Shown here: positions 46,003 to 52,718 of the stretch, in pieces
Layout of the letters: each line of letters starts with the position of its first letter
How positions within the stretch are numbered: the first letter of the stretch is position 1
Assembly: GCF_015767675.1 (NCBI RefSeq)
Contig: NZ_CP065217.1
Location: forward strand, 2,046,001-2,110,000
Direction: 5' to 3'
DNA length: 64,000 nucleotides
Origin: Vibrio navarrensis
GTDB lineage: Bacteria; Pseudomonadota; Gammaproteobacteria; Enterobacterales; Vibrionaceae
Made by a program: the position numbers and the translations under genes
The notes under the pieces: generated by a model
The model's database searches: none
The model's input: only the letters and a program-made list of their open reading frames with translations
What the model was told of the DNA's origin: nothing

Positions 46003-46392
46003 GTGAAATTCAAAACCATTATTATTCTCTTGCTGGGAACAACGGTAGGCTTTACGGCTCAAGCTAAGGTGTGTAAGAAAGGCCAACCATGTGGTAACTC
46101 GTGCATTTCATGGAAGAAAACTTGCCATAAAGGAACGTATTCGTCGTATTCGAGCCCAGTTTATTCAAGTGACAGTACCAGCAATACCGTTGGTATCGCT
46201 GGTAAGTATGTTGTCACCGCAAACCGTCTCAATGTACGAGACAATCCGTTCAATCCTGGAAATGGAAACGTAGTTGGTACCTTGGTTAAGGGCGAAGAGA
46301 TTAACGTTAAATTGTTCCTTCAAGATTGGGCGATGTTTGAATATCAAACGGGGCTGTTCTGGGTTAACCAAAAATACATTAAGTTGCTTTAA
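46003..46392 (+). CDS. Exported SH3-like (SH3b) domain protein with Cys-rich head
   Basis: A 129-residue protein with a signal peptide (FKTIIILLLGTTVGFTAQA, cleavage near residue 21), four cysteines in CKKGQPCGNSCISWKKTC, and a C-terminal SH3b domain (about 68-129; TANRLNVRDNPFNPGN...LVKGEEINVKLF). Such proteins bind the cell wall or modulate the envelope. The start is GTG with AAGGTGAACAT in front. It faces against late transcription and ends at a terminator convergent with Q, suggesting lysogenic expression. The 45707-46002 gap upstream holds its promoter presumably; no clear -35/-10 pair was found. Confidence 0.75.
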   Translation: MKFKTIIILLLGTTVGFTAQAKVCKKGQPCGNSCISWKKTCHKGTYSSYSSPVYSSDSTSNTVGIAGKYVVTANRLNVRDNPFNPGNGNVVGTLVKGEEINVKLFLQDWAMFEYQTGLFWVNQKYIKLL

Positions 46393-46405
46393 CCTGTTAC
46401 TGATG

Positions 46406-46436
46406 CAACCGCCTAATCCAACAAGGCGGTTGTTTG
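46406..46436. terminator. Terminator between the SH3b gene and the Q-like gene
   Basis: CAACCGCCT pairs with AGGCGGTTG over nine bases, followed by TTTG. It separates convergent genes and stops the early leftward transcript as well. Confidence 0.75.
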
Positions 46437-46437
46437 C

Positions 46438-47205
46438 TTATCCCCCAAACTTCTCCAATCTCAGCCGCTTTTCCAAAGCATCTGCTGCGATGATCTCCTG
46501 CCTGCAATAGCCACTCACAAGCTCAGTGATCACCGGGAGGAAGGTACGCGCAAAATCCTCTTCTGAAATGCGCACGCCGAGCTGACGAAACTCCGCGTAT
46601 ATCTGCTCTCTTGTTGGACGAAGCATCCCTACACCACCGCATTCATTGCACAAGCGAAGCAGGTAGTTACCTGAACCATGACATTTGGGGCAATTGAGTG
46701 ATTCACCCGCTTTCATCTGCGCATGTTCGTGTAACCTCGCTTTCTCAAGTTCTATGTCCTGCTGGTGTTTCTCTATCAATGGTTGCATGGAAAGATTGCC
46801 GGACTTTTCCATCGACTTGATGCGCAATTTCCACGTATCGATAAGCTTCAGAGAGCGCTTCGAACGTGCGTCGTATTTCTTATACAAACTGCGCAGTTTA
46901 ACTCGCTGTGAACGCAGAGGAACTTGCAGCACAAGGTTGGCAACAATATCGGCTACCGCGCTCACATGGTTTACCTTCTCCTGCGCGACAGTTGCGCGCA
47001 CATGGTCAATGAAGGTCAGGCGTGCAGCTTCATCCCCCAAATAGCGTGCCTCGATAATGGTTCGACCTACTGGGTGATGCAGCAGTTCAGCCGAGAACGC
47101 TGCCAGTATGACATCTGGCGTTAATCGTCTGCGCCCTACTTTCGACTCCACAATCATTGCCTTTGGTGCATGGAGCTTTGCCAACATTTCCACTGCTTGA
47201 TTCAT
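46438..47205 (-). CDS. Antitermination protein Q-like
   Basis: A 255-residue protein. A zinc site NCPKCHGSGN...LCNECGGVG (Cys172, 175, 186 and 189) with downstream basic helices matches the phage antitermination Q family. It is the last gene of the leftward early operon, where lambda Q lies, and precedes the lysis and packaging genes. Q binds near the late promoter and loads on RNA polymerase, so late genes are read through terminators; the many terminators in this late block fit that. Starts at an ATGA overlap with the nuclease gene. Confidence 0.82.
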   Translation of the reverse strand: MNQAVEMLAKLHAPKAMIVESKVGRRRLTPDVILAAFSAELLHHPVGRTIIEARYLGDEAARLTFIDHVRATVAQEKVNHVSAVADIVANLVLQVPLRSQRVKLRSLYKKYDARSKRSLKLIDTWKLRIKSMEKSGNLSMQPLIEKHQQDIELEKARLHEHAQMKAGESLNCPKCHGSGNYLLRLCNECGGVGMLRPTREQIYAEFRQLGVRISEEDFARTFLPVITELVSGYCRQEIIAADALEKRLRLEKFGG

Positions 47206-47648
47206 AGTTCACCCGCCATATAGTTGATTATTATTTGTTTTGCTTCTTCACAGCCTTTCGGAAAGACCACCAAGTAACCCTGCTGGCACAACTTGTCACC
47301 TAGCTCACTTTGCGCATTTGAAATTACAGAGCGATAAGGCGCAGGCGTTTTCATTTCAATGCGCAAGCCGTGATAGCGACTTCTGGCCACATCAAAGACG
47401 TAGTCCATGTAGCCAGATGTCCCGCCCATTTCGATGAAATCCTTTCGTGCTTTAGGCCCGCGCTTTCCTTCATTGGGAATGTGAGTGAGATAGTCGGCGA
47501 TATTCAGCCCGTCGATGACAGTGCGCTTGGCCCACTGATACAGCGCTTTGCATTCGGCCAATTCGATTTCTCTGACCTTTCGCTTAGCCTTATCACCGCT
47601 CATAGAGACATGCTTCCCCGCAAGCCTTTCGATTTCATAGGGGTTCAT
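47202..47648 (-). CDS. VRR-NUC domain nuclease
   Basis: A 148-residue protein of the PD-(D/E)XK superfamily. The catalytic set is GYMDYVFDV (D82), RIEMK (E98, K100) and a downstream NAQSELGDKL (Q113), the VRR-NUC arrangement. It probably cuts branched DNA during recombination or replication, a role filled by Holliday-junction nucleases (Rap/RusA) in the same place of lambdoid phages. It is coupled by ATGA overlaps to both neighbours. Confidence 0.85.
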   Translation of the reverse strand: MNPYEIERLAGKHVSMSGDKAKRKVREIELAECKALYQWAKRTVIDGLNIADYLTHIPNEGKRGPKARKDFIEMGGTSGYMDYVFDVARSRYHGLRIEMKTPAPYRSVISNAQSELGDKLCQQGYLVVFPKGCEEAKQIIINYMAGEL

Positions 47649-47935
47649 GCAAACGTCAGTATCCCTTCTTCCACAAAACTTTCTTGAGTCTCTTCTACCG
47701 CTCGGAGCTTATCGGCTGCATACGCTTCGCGACCGCAGCGATCAATCTCTGCATGGCAGGCTGAACATGCATAAACCACCATGTTATCGCCTGCTTTAAT
47801 GCCCATCCCACGGCGTAAGCCAACATGCGCCGCCACCGTCGTTTCTGGGTCAAAATTACAAATGCCGACTAAGCGCAAAGTGCATGCTTTACCACGAGCC
47901 GACTTCATGATTTTTTTACTGCGAACGAGCGTCAT
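47645..47935 (-). CDS. YbcO-like (DUF1364) putative nuclease
   Basis: A 96-residue protein. KACTLRLVGICNFDPETTVA followed by AHVGLRRGMGIKAGD and CSACHAEID matches the DUF1364/YbcO family of small zinc-binding HNH-like proteins in the nin region of lambdoid prophages. Conserved cysteines and histidines are present. Translation is coupled to both neighbours by ATGA. Likely processes DNA in recombination. Confidence 0.82.
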   Translation of the reverse strand: MTLVRSKKIMKSARGKACTLRLVGICNFDPETTVAAHVGLRRGMGIKAGDNMVVYACSACHAEIDRCGREAYAADKLRAVEETQESFVEEGILTFA

Positions 47936-48528
47936 ACATACCCCAGCATCTGGTTAATGACATTTTCCATTTCGGCTTCGTTTCTTAGATAGCCACCTGG
48001 TCGAACGATTTGATTCCAAACCACATTGAATGAAGCGCGATACAGCTCCTGAAACTCGTGCTCCTGCATGTTGGCAAAGCTGATTGACTTAGGCTCTTTG
48101 CGGATTGCGCCATTAGGTAGCGTCACAATGCTGAAAAAGCCCGCTTCCACAACAACCCAACGGCGGTAAGAGAGAAAACTCTTTTCAACGGCGTAAGAGG
48201 TTCGCTTGTGTGTGAGCTGGTTGAGAAATGCCGATTCGAACTCGAGCAAAACGTCTTCCTCTCCAACATGCTTCACTAAGAACTTCACAAAGTTATCCAG
48301 CAAATGACGCTCGTTCGGACACACGGCCCCGCCAGTGGGTTGCCAATAGTCAAACCCAAGTTTGAGCAGTGCCATATACTTGCGGTGAAACATTGGATTG
48401 CGCACTTTGCTTGGCAGCTTGGGGAACTCAATCACTTCGCCGATGGCGTAGCGACGTAAAACCTCATCATCTTCAGGAGACAGAGGGGCTAACCCCCCTG
48501 TTTTACAGCGAACAAGGGATAAGCTCAT
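47932..48528 (-). CDS. DUF1367 phage protein
   Basis: A 198-residue protein. LAPLSPEDDEVLRRYAIGEV followed by NPMFHRKYMALLKLGFDYW and RASFNVVWNQIVRP are hallmarks of DUF1367, a family found in the recombination (nin) block of lambdoid phages and linked there to NinB-type functions; its exact activity is unknown. It is coupled by ATGA overlaps up- and downstream. Confidence 0.82.
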   Translation of the reverse strand: MSLSLVRCKTGGLAPLSPEDDEVLRRYAIGEVIEFPKLPSKVRNPMFHRKYMALLKLGFDYWQPTGGAVCPNERHLLDNFVKFLVKHVGEEDVLLEFESAFLNQLTHKRTSYAVEKSFLSYRRWVVVEAGFFSIVTLPNGAIRKEPKSISFANMQEHEFQELYRASFNVVWNQIVRPGGYLRNEAEMENVINQMLGYV

Positions 48529-48809
48529 TGCAGATCCCCTTGGTCGTCTTTAAGCAGGCTCAGAATACGATCATTCGAATGGCTGAAGTTCTCGTAATCT
48601 TGTGTCTCGCACTCGTCCCAACGCTCGATTTCTTCGCGCTTTGCCTCACCGGAAATGCAGTAAAAAACATACGTCACCACACACGCGCACGCGTAAGCAA
48701 ACAGCGCCTTTTCTTCAGGCTCGAATGACGTCAAAGAAATAAAATAGCCAGCCGCAATCGCAATACAAACCGCGACAAACATCATGGAGATTGATTGAAT
48801 AGATTTCAT
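48525..48809 (-). CDS. Small protein with two membrane segments
   Basis: A 94-residue protein with two hydrophobic helices (SMMFVAVCIAIAAGYFISL, residues 8-26; ALFAYACACVVTYVFYCISG, about 36-55) and a charged cytoplasmic tail. The ATG at 48809 overlaps the preceding stop (ATGA) and follows AAGGTGAACTC, so it is preferred to an upstream TTG. Function unknown. Confidence 0.65.
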   Translation of the reverse strand: MKSIQSISMMFVAVCIAIAAGYFISLTSFEPEEKALFAYACACVVTYVFYCISGEAKREEIERWDECETQDYENFSHSNDRILSLLKDDQGDLQ

Positions 48810-49153
48810 GAGTTCACCTTCATCCCTATTCGTTTCGCCACCTCTTTCACTGGCAGAGACGGCACAAGGCGATAGCGCCAAACTTGTTTCTTGTTCACGA
48901 CTTCCATTTTGCGCTGCTTAACCAAGCCATGCCGTGAGGGGCTGACTTCGCGAAGCCTCGCAGAAATGGCCGCTTGCGTATCACGGTCTGGAAAATGAGC
49001 GTGGATCATCGCTTCAATCTCGCGCAGAGTATGCCAACCGTTATCCGACACCATCACCGCAATCACTCGGCCAATCTGTGACGTATTGAAATTGATCTGC
49101 TCTGGATACTTACTGCGTTTCCACGCTTCGATGGATGTCATCACTTCCGTCAT
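48806..49153 (-). CDS. Winged-helix-like phage protein
   Basis: A 115-residue protein with helix-turn-helix-like sequence (GRVIAVMVSDNGWHTLREIE, then AAISARLREVSPSRHGLVKQ and a beta wing KQVWRYRLV). Probably binds DNA. The ATG at 49153 overlaps the stop of the preceding gene as ATGA; an earlier in-frame ATG is less likely. It belongs to the coupled chain of early genes. Role could be regulatory or in replication. Confidence 0.6.
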   Translation of the reverse strand: MTEVMTSIEAWKRSKYPEQINFNTSQIGRVIAVMVSDNGWHTLREIEAMIHAHFPDRDTQAAISARLREVSPSRHGLVKQRKMEVVNKKQVWRYRLVPSLPVKEVAKRIGMKVNS

Positions 49154-49527
49154 GCAACGCGCTCCGTCTTCAGGCCCATTTCCCAATGCTTGAACAACTG
49201 TTTAGTGGGCGGTAAATGCTTGTCTGCTTCAAAGCAGTACATCAGCCATTGGTGCACAATGGCCCGTGTAGGACGAAACTGGTGTAAATACATCTTCACG
49301 CCGTATTCTTTGGCAAGATCAGCAAGGACAACCGCGTGCTTTCTTGGTATGCCCTGCTTTTCCCAATCTCGAACAGCGCCATAACTCAGATCATCACAGC
49401 GACGAGCGATCATAAAAATCGCGTCTCCCCGCTCCATTGGCAGTTTGCGAAGCAGTGCGAGAAATGCATACGCACTGAGCTCATCACGCATGGCTTTAAA
49501 TTCACGTTTGGTAAAATGGATAATCAT
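49150..49527 (-). CDS. Hypothetical early protein
   Basis: A 125-residue helical protein (MRDELSAYAFLALLRKLPME; LSYGAVRDWEKQGIPRKHAV). The second part looks like a helix-turn-helix of the kind in small phage regulators, but no family is certain. The conserved element GGTAACGACCAATG places its ATG exactly at the end of the motif, which fixes the start. It is coupled to the winged-helix gene. Confidence 0.6.
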   Translation of the reverse strand: MIIHFTKREFKAMRDELSAYAFLALLRKLPMERGDAIFMIARRCDDLSYGAVRDWEKQGIPRKHAVVLADLAKEYGVKMYLHQFRPTRAIVHQWLMYCFEADKHLPPTKQLFKHWEMGLKTERVA

Positions 49528-49533
49528 TGGTCG

Positions 49534-50172
49534 TTACCTCTTTTGGGCTAATTGCATTTGCACAACATTGGATTGGCCAACAAGAGCCACTGGCGCTTTC
49601 TGAGTGGCATCACCGCCTCGATACACAAGCTTGCATTGCTCCCTATCGCCAACACTCAATGGCGGGTCGATAGCAAAGCCCGAAGCCGCGTTCTCCGTTT
49701 CAGATACACCAGCCAACACTCTGGGATAGCTGCTCGGCGGATTGAACAGATACGTGCGATAGCGGTTCTCAAAGTCCTTTTGGCGAAATGTCAGCTCTTC
49801 CTCGCTTCCGTGACAAAGCGCTGGCCATCCTCCCATATCACTCACCACTGCATGGATCAGCGCATCGTCAAACACCACAGAGGTGTAAGAACCAACACTG
49901 CCTATCGCCTTTTTGGTTTTGTTCCAAGCCAAGATCGCCCGATCTTTCGAGGTACCGCCAAGCAAGCGCACAATGTCTGCCGGCTTTGGCGCAAACTGGC
50001 CGTTATCTGGGTTGCGGCGGTGCATGGATAACGCCTGTTTCACCGCGGCAAGGTCAAAGATACTCAGGTCTTCCCAATACACACTGAGCAGTGCGGGGGT
50101 CAGTTCCATCCGGTAAATACTCAGCGTGGCCGCGAGTGTTTCTGCAAATTCTGGTCGTTGATTTGGTGTCAT
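49534..50172 (-). CDS. Replication P-like protein (DUF6475-type)
   Basis: A 212-residue protein. LSVYWEDLSIFDLAAVKQAL, PDNGQFAPKPADIVRLLGG and VFDDALIHAVVSDMGGWPAL are typical of the family that replaces lambda P, loading the host helicase. An in-frame ATG 19 codons upstream exists, but the ATG at 50172 lies directly after GGAGAGTAACGACC, a variant of the repeated start-site element, and is chosen. It follows the O-like gene, as P follows O in lambda. Confidence 0.78.
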   Translation of the reverse strand: MTPNQRPEFAETLAATLSIYRMELTPALLSVYWEDLSIFDLAAVKQALSMHRRNPDNGQFAPKPADIVRLLGGTSKDRAILAWNKTKKAIGSVGSYTSVVFDDALIHAVVSDMGGWPALCHGSEEELTFRQKDFENRYRTYLFNPPSSYPRVLAGVSETENAASGFAIDPPLSVGDREQCKLVYRGGDATQKAPVALVGQSNVVQMQLAQKR

Positions 50173-50177
50173 GGTCG

Positions 50178-51044
50178 TTACTCTCCGTGTTCGAAGGTGT
50201 TTCCTGTGCTTGTGGTCGTTCCTAGCCATTGGTCAATGGCGCTCTGGTTCCTCGCTTCCAGCGCGGATTGACGCCCTTGAGGTGGCGCAGAGATTGGCGC
50301 ATGTGAACGTGCCAAGTGGTTTTCCAGCCACTCAACCTCAAAGCCTTGCCAGCCTCTCTCCACGCAAATCCCCAGCACATCGTCGGCGGTCAGCCCAAGT
50401 TTCTGCTGGGCAAGTTCAAGTTTGGGTCGCAGACGGTTGATCGCCGTTTGCGTCAGAGGGGCGCGTTTCTTGTTGCGGATTAGTTGCCAATCACTCAGCA
50501 CCTGATCGCTTGGTTGTGTTGGCCAGTTTGAAAAATCCAAAGCCTGCGCTTTTTTTGGTTTACTTTTTTTCTCTTGTTTAAATTCAGTATTTGTTAAGTG
50601 ATCAGTACTTATTAAAAGATCAGTATTTATTAGTGTCGGCTCAGCCGGATACGGTTCGGCCGTTTCCGGTTCAGCCGTATCCGGCTCATCCACCGTTTCC
50701 GTGTTATCCGTATCCGGTTTAGGCGCATCCGGTTTTTCTAGTGGTTCATCAAATACCACATAGTCCACACCCGACATTCGGCCAGAGCCATTACGCCGTT
50801 GTCTGCGTTCCACAAACCCTTTCTCAACCAGTTCTGTAATGGTTGCGTAAACAGCGTCACGCCCAATAGGAGCCGCGGTATCACTAAAACACTTCACCAA
50901 CTGAGCAGGAGACACCTCCCAGTTATCCGGCTTGCTCAAGAGGTACGTCAGCACTCCAATAGCGCGTGGGGACAAACCGCTATCAAAGATGGCGTTATTG
51001 ATAATCGTAAAACCGACCTTTCTGGCGCTACGGATGATGCTCAT
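50178..51044 (-). CDS. Replication O-like initiator protein
   Basis: A 288-residue protein. An N-terminal winged helix (FDSGLSPRAIGVLTYLLSKP, about 20-95) binds the origin. A low-complexity Pro/Glu/Thr/Asp middle (about 105-150; DTAEPETAEPYPAEP) is encoded by iteron-like repeats. The C-terminal part (about 170-265) with TADDVLGICVERGWQGFEVE resembles DnaT-like replication domains. The order O-like then P-like, and an origin inside the gene, is that of lambdoid phages. Confidence 0.8.
   Translation of the reverse strand: MSIIRSARKVGFTIINNAIFDSGLSPRAIGVLTYLLSKPDNWEVSPAQLVKCFSDTAAPIGRDAVYATITELVEKGFVERRQRRNGSGRMSGVDYVVFDEPLEKPDAPKPDTDNTETVDEPDTAEPETAEPYPAEPTLINTDLLISTDHLTNTEFKQEKKSKPKKAQALDFSNWPTQPSDQVLSDWQLIRNKKRAPLTQTAINRLRPKLELAQQKLGLTADDVLGICVERGWQGFEVEWLENHLARSHAPISAPPQGRQSALEARNQSAIDQWLGTTTSTGNTFEHGE
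50549..50737. other. Candidate replication origin (iterons plus AT-rich tract)
   Basis: Inside the O-like gene a series of CCGTWTCCGG-type repeats occurs at about 50659, 50673, 50691, 50706 and 50722, plus an inverted copy CCGGATACGG at 50645. Next to them lies an AT-rich tract (50549-50634) with two copies of GATCAGTA. Iterons beside an AT-rich unwinding region within the O gene is exactly the layout of lambda ori. Confidence 0.68.
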
Positions 51045-51253
51045 TAGTGAACTCCTTCCGCTTTCTTACTGAAATCAAAGGGATTATCAGTCCCCGCCCC
51101 TAACATATGCGCAATCAAACGGCCACGAACTTGATCGCGGCGCTCGCCTGAATACTCAGCAGCCTGAGTGATCACCAATTCAACAAACGCGGACTCCGAA
51201 CTGCATGGAGTGTGAGCGGGGTTGGTCCCCCGCCCTTTTTTAGTTGTGTTCAT
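51044..51253 (-). CDS. Small hypothetical early protein
   Basis: A 69-residue protein, mostly helical (ESAFVELVITQAAEYSGERR), coupled to the O-like gene by overlap of its stop with the ATG. No family recognised. The upstream RBS is weak. Lies between the cII-position gene and O. Confidence 0.5.
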   Translation of the reverse strand: MNTTKKGRGTNPAHTPCSSESAFVELVITQAAEYSGERRDQVRGRLIAHMLGAGTDNPFDFSKKAEGVH

Positions 51254-51255
51254 GT

Positions 51256-51642
51256 TTATCGGGCCTCTTGTTGTGGCGAGCGAGAGGAAGGCGTAACAAC
51301 ATCAAACTCCCCCTCAACGGTGAATGGTTTGTGATTTTCGATCTCATCAAAAAAATCAAGTCGCTCTCCCCCTTGTCTCTGCCAAGCAAGCAGCACTTGG
51401 TCTCGTAACTCGGGTTCGCTTTTCAAAAGCGCGATCACCGCTTGGATGATCAGCACATTGCAAAGAACGGCCTTTTGCGCGTCTACCTCATTTGCCAGCA
51501 AGGAAAGAAACTCGCTTTCATCCAACGTGAATCGGGCTTTCACCTGAGACGTTCGAACCTTATCGAAGGGCAAGCCCTCCATTCCTACAGTTCGGTTTTG
51601 CTTGAGCAGTTCAATTTGCTGGTTGATTTTGGTCATTTTCAT
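51256..51642 (-). CDS. Hypothetical early protein in the cII position
   Basis: A 128-residue protein (SQVKARFTLDESEFLSLLAN; AVIALLKSEPELRDQVLLAW). No certain helix-turn-helix, so I do not call it CII although it sits where cII would. The start is fixed by GGTAACGACCAAATG. It is the second gene of the leftward early operon, after cro. Confidence 0.55.
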   Translation of the reverse strand: MKMTKINQQIELLKQNRTVGMEGLPFDKVRTSQVKARFTLDESEFLSLLANEVDAQKAVLCNVLIIQAVIALLKSEPELRDQVLLAWQRQGGERLDFFDEIENHKPFTVEGEFDVVTPSSRSPQQEAR

Positions 51643-51695
51643 TTGGTCGTTACCTCGTTAGGGGCCATTTCATTGCCCATTTACTGTTAGTCTCA

Positions 51696-51905
51696 CTACG
51701 AGTGAGGTTCAGGGAACACATCACTGAAAGTGCAATTAGCATTTAAGCCATTGAGAGCCTTTACGATTTTCCAAGCGGTAGAAACATTTAGATTTCGCTC
51801 ACCGCTTTCATATCGGTCAATGGTGCTTTGGCCGACACCAATGGCTTCGCCCAAATCTTTTTGAGTTGCTCTAACGGCATTTCTGTAGTGTCTGATCTTG
51901 TTCAT
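51696..51905 (-). CDS. cro: Cro-like repressor
   Basis: A 69-residue helix-turn-helix protein of the XRE type (TQKDLGEAIGVGQSTIDRYE, about residues 14-33). It is the first gene of the leftward early operon and divergent from the repressor gene, with operators between, the lambda immunity layout. The ATG at 51905 follows TTTGGAGGTGTT; upstream in-frame codons extend across the operators and are rejected. Confidence 0.85.
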   Translation of the reverse strand: MNKIRHYRNAVRATQKDLGEAIGVGQSTIDRYESGERNLNVSTAWKIVKALNGLNANCTFSDVFPEPHS

Positions 51906-51916
51906 AACACCTCCAA

Positions 51917-52002
51917 ATTGGAACTTATACCATATCGGAATACAAGCAACAACATGGATATACCAATAAGGCCATTTCAACCACATTCCGATATGGCATA
52001 AT
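51917..52002. promoter_or_regulatory. Immunity control region: three operators, PR and PRM
   Basis: Three copies of a 17-bp dyad TATWCC-N5-GGWATA: TATACCATATCGGAATA (51926-51942), TATACCAATAAGGCCAT (51959-51975, degenerate) and CATTCCGATATGGCATA (51984-52000). The leftward PR has -35 TTGTTG and -10 TATAAG with 17-bp spacing and contains the first operator. A rightward -10 CATAAT (51997-52002) overlaps the third operator and would start transcription near the cI ATG. Confidence 0.8.
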
Positions 52003-52008
52003 CTGGGA

Positions 52009-52674
52009 ATGAAAATGAATTGGAACGATCTGGTTAAAGCCAGAATGAAAGAAATTGGCATGACACAGGATGCTCTTGCCGAAAAGATGGGTCTTGCGCA
52101 GGCTTCGATAGCCCGTTACCTAAATAAAAAACGAGAGCCAGATATTGACACAATCGCCAAGATTATGAAGTGTGTAGGTCTTGATCAATTGATGTTGAGC
52201 TCTGATGGTTATGTTGAATACCCTGACGAAGTATTGGCGAACGTATCGAGAGTTAAGGTTCAACTCAAATACCAGAATTCTTTCCCGCTATTGAGCTCAG
52301 TTCAGGCTGGCGCTTGGTCTGAAGCCGTCGAACCCTATCGGCTTGATGAAATAAGCCACTGGTACGAAACCACAGAAAGAACCAGTGAGCGCAGCTTTTG
52401 GTTGGAAGTAGAGGGTGATTCAATGACATCCGCAACAGGAGTGAGCTTCCCAGAGGGTACGCTAGTGTTGGTGGATACAGAAAGGGATTACCAAAACGGT
52501 TCACTTGTCGTCGCTAAGTTAACCGATGTAAACAGCGCAACGTTCAAAAAGTTGGTAATCGATGCAGGGCAAAAATACCTTAAGCCCCTGAACACCGCTT
52601 ACCAAATGATGCCCATCAACGGAAACTGCCGCATTATTGGTGTTGTTGTTGATGCAAAACTAAAACTCTTCTGA
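52009..52674 (+). CDS. cI: CI-like prophage repressor (S24 autocleaving)
   Basis: A 221-residue repressor. HTH at about 20-42 (QDALAEKMGLAQASIARYLN). The cleavage site Ala100-Gly101 is in SVQAGAW. The S24 protease dyad is Ser138 (EGDSM) and Lys180 (ATFKKLV), spaced as in lambda CI, and DAGQKYLKPLN follows as in lambda. It keeps lysogeny and is destroyed through RecA after DNA damage. No clear Shine-Dalgarno; the message may be leaderless. A GC hairpin follows, then the Ntn-hydrolase gene. Confidence 0.92.
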   Translation: MKMNWNDLVKARMKEIGMTQDALAEKMGLAQASIARYLNKKREPDIDTIAKIMKCVGLDQLMLSSDGYVEYPDEVLANVSRVKVQLKYQNSFPLLSSVQAGAWSEAVEPYRLDEISHWYETTERTSERSFWLEVEGDSMTSATGVSFPEGTLVLVDTERDYQNGSLVVAKLTDVNSATFKKLVIDAGQKYLKPLNTAYQMMPINGNCRIIGVVVDAKLKLF

Positions 52675-52677
52675 AAG

Positions 52678-52696
52678 GGCCTCCATTGTGAGGCCC
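52678..52696 (+). terminator. Hairpin between cI and the Ntn-hydrolase gene
   Basis: GGGCCTC pairs with GAGGCCC over a five-base loop. No T run follows, so it may attenuate or protect the cI message while letting some transcripts into the next gene. Confidence 0.5.
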
Positions 52697-52718
52697 TAAT
52701 CTATATAAGGATATAGTC

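Noticed and set aside
51256..51642. CII activator
   Set aside because: The gene occupies the cII position but lacks a visible helix-turn-helix.
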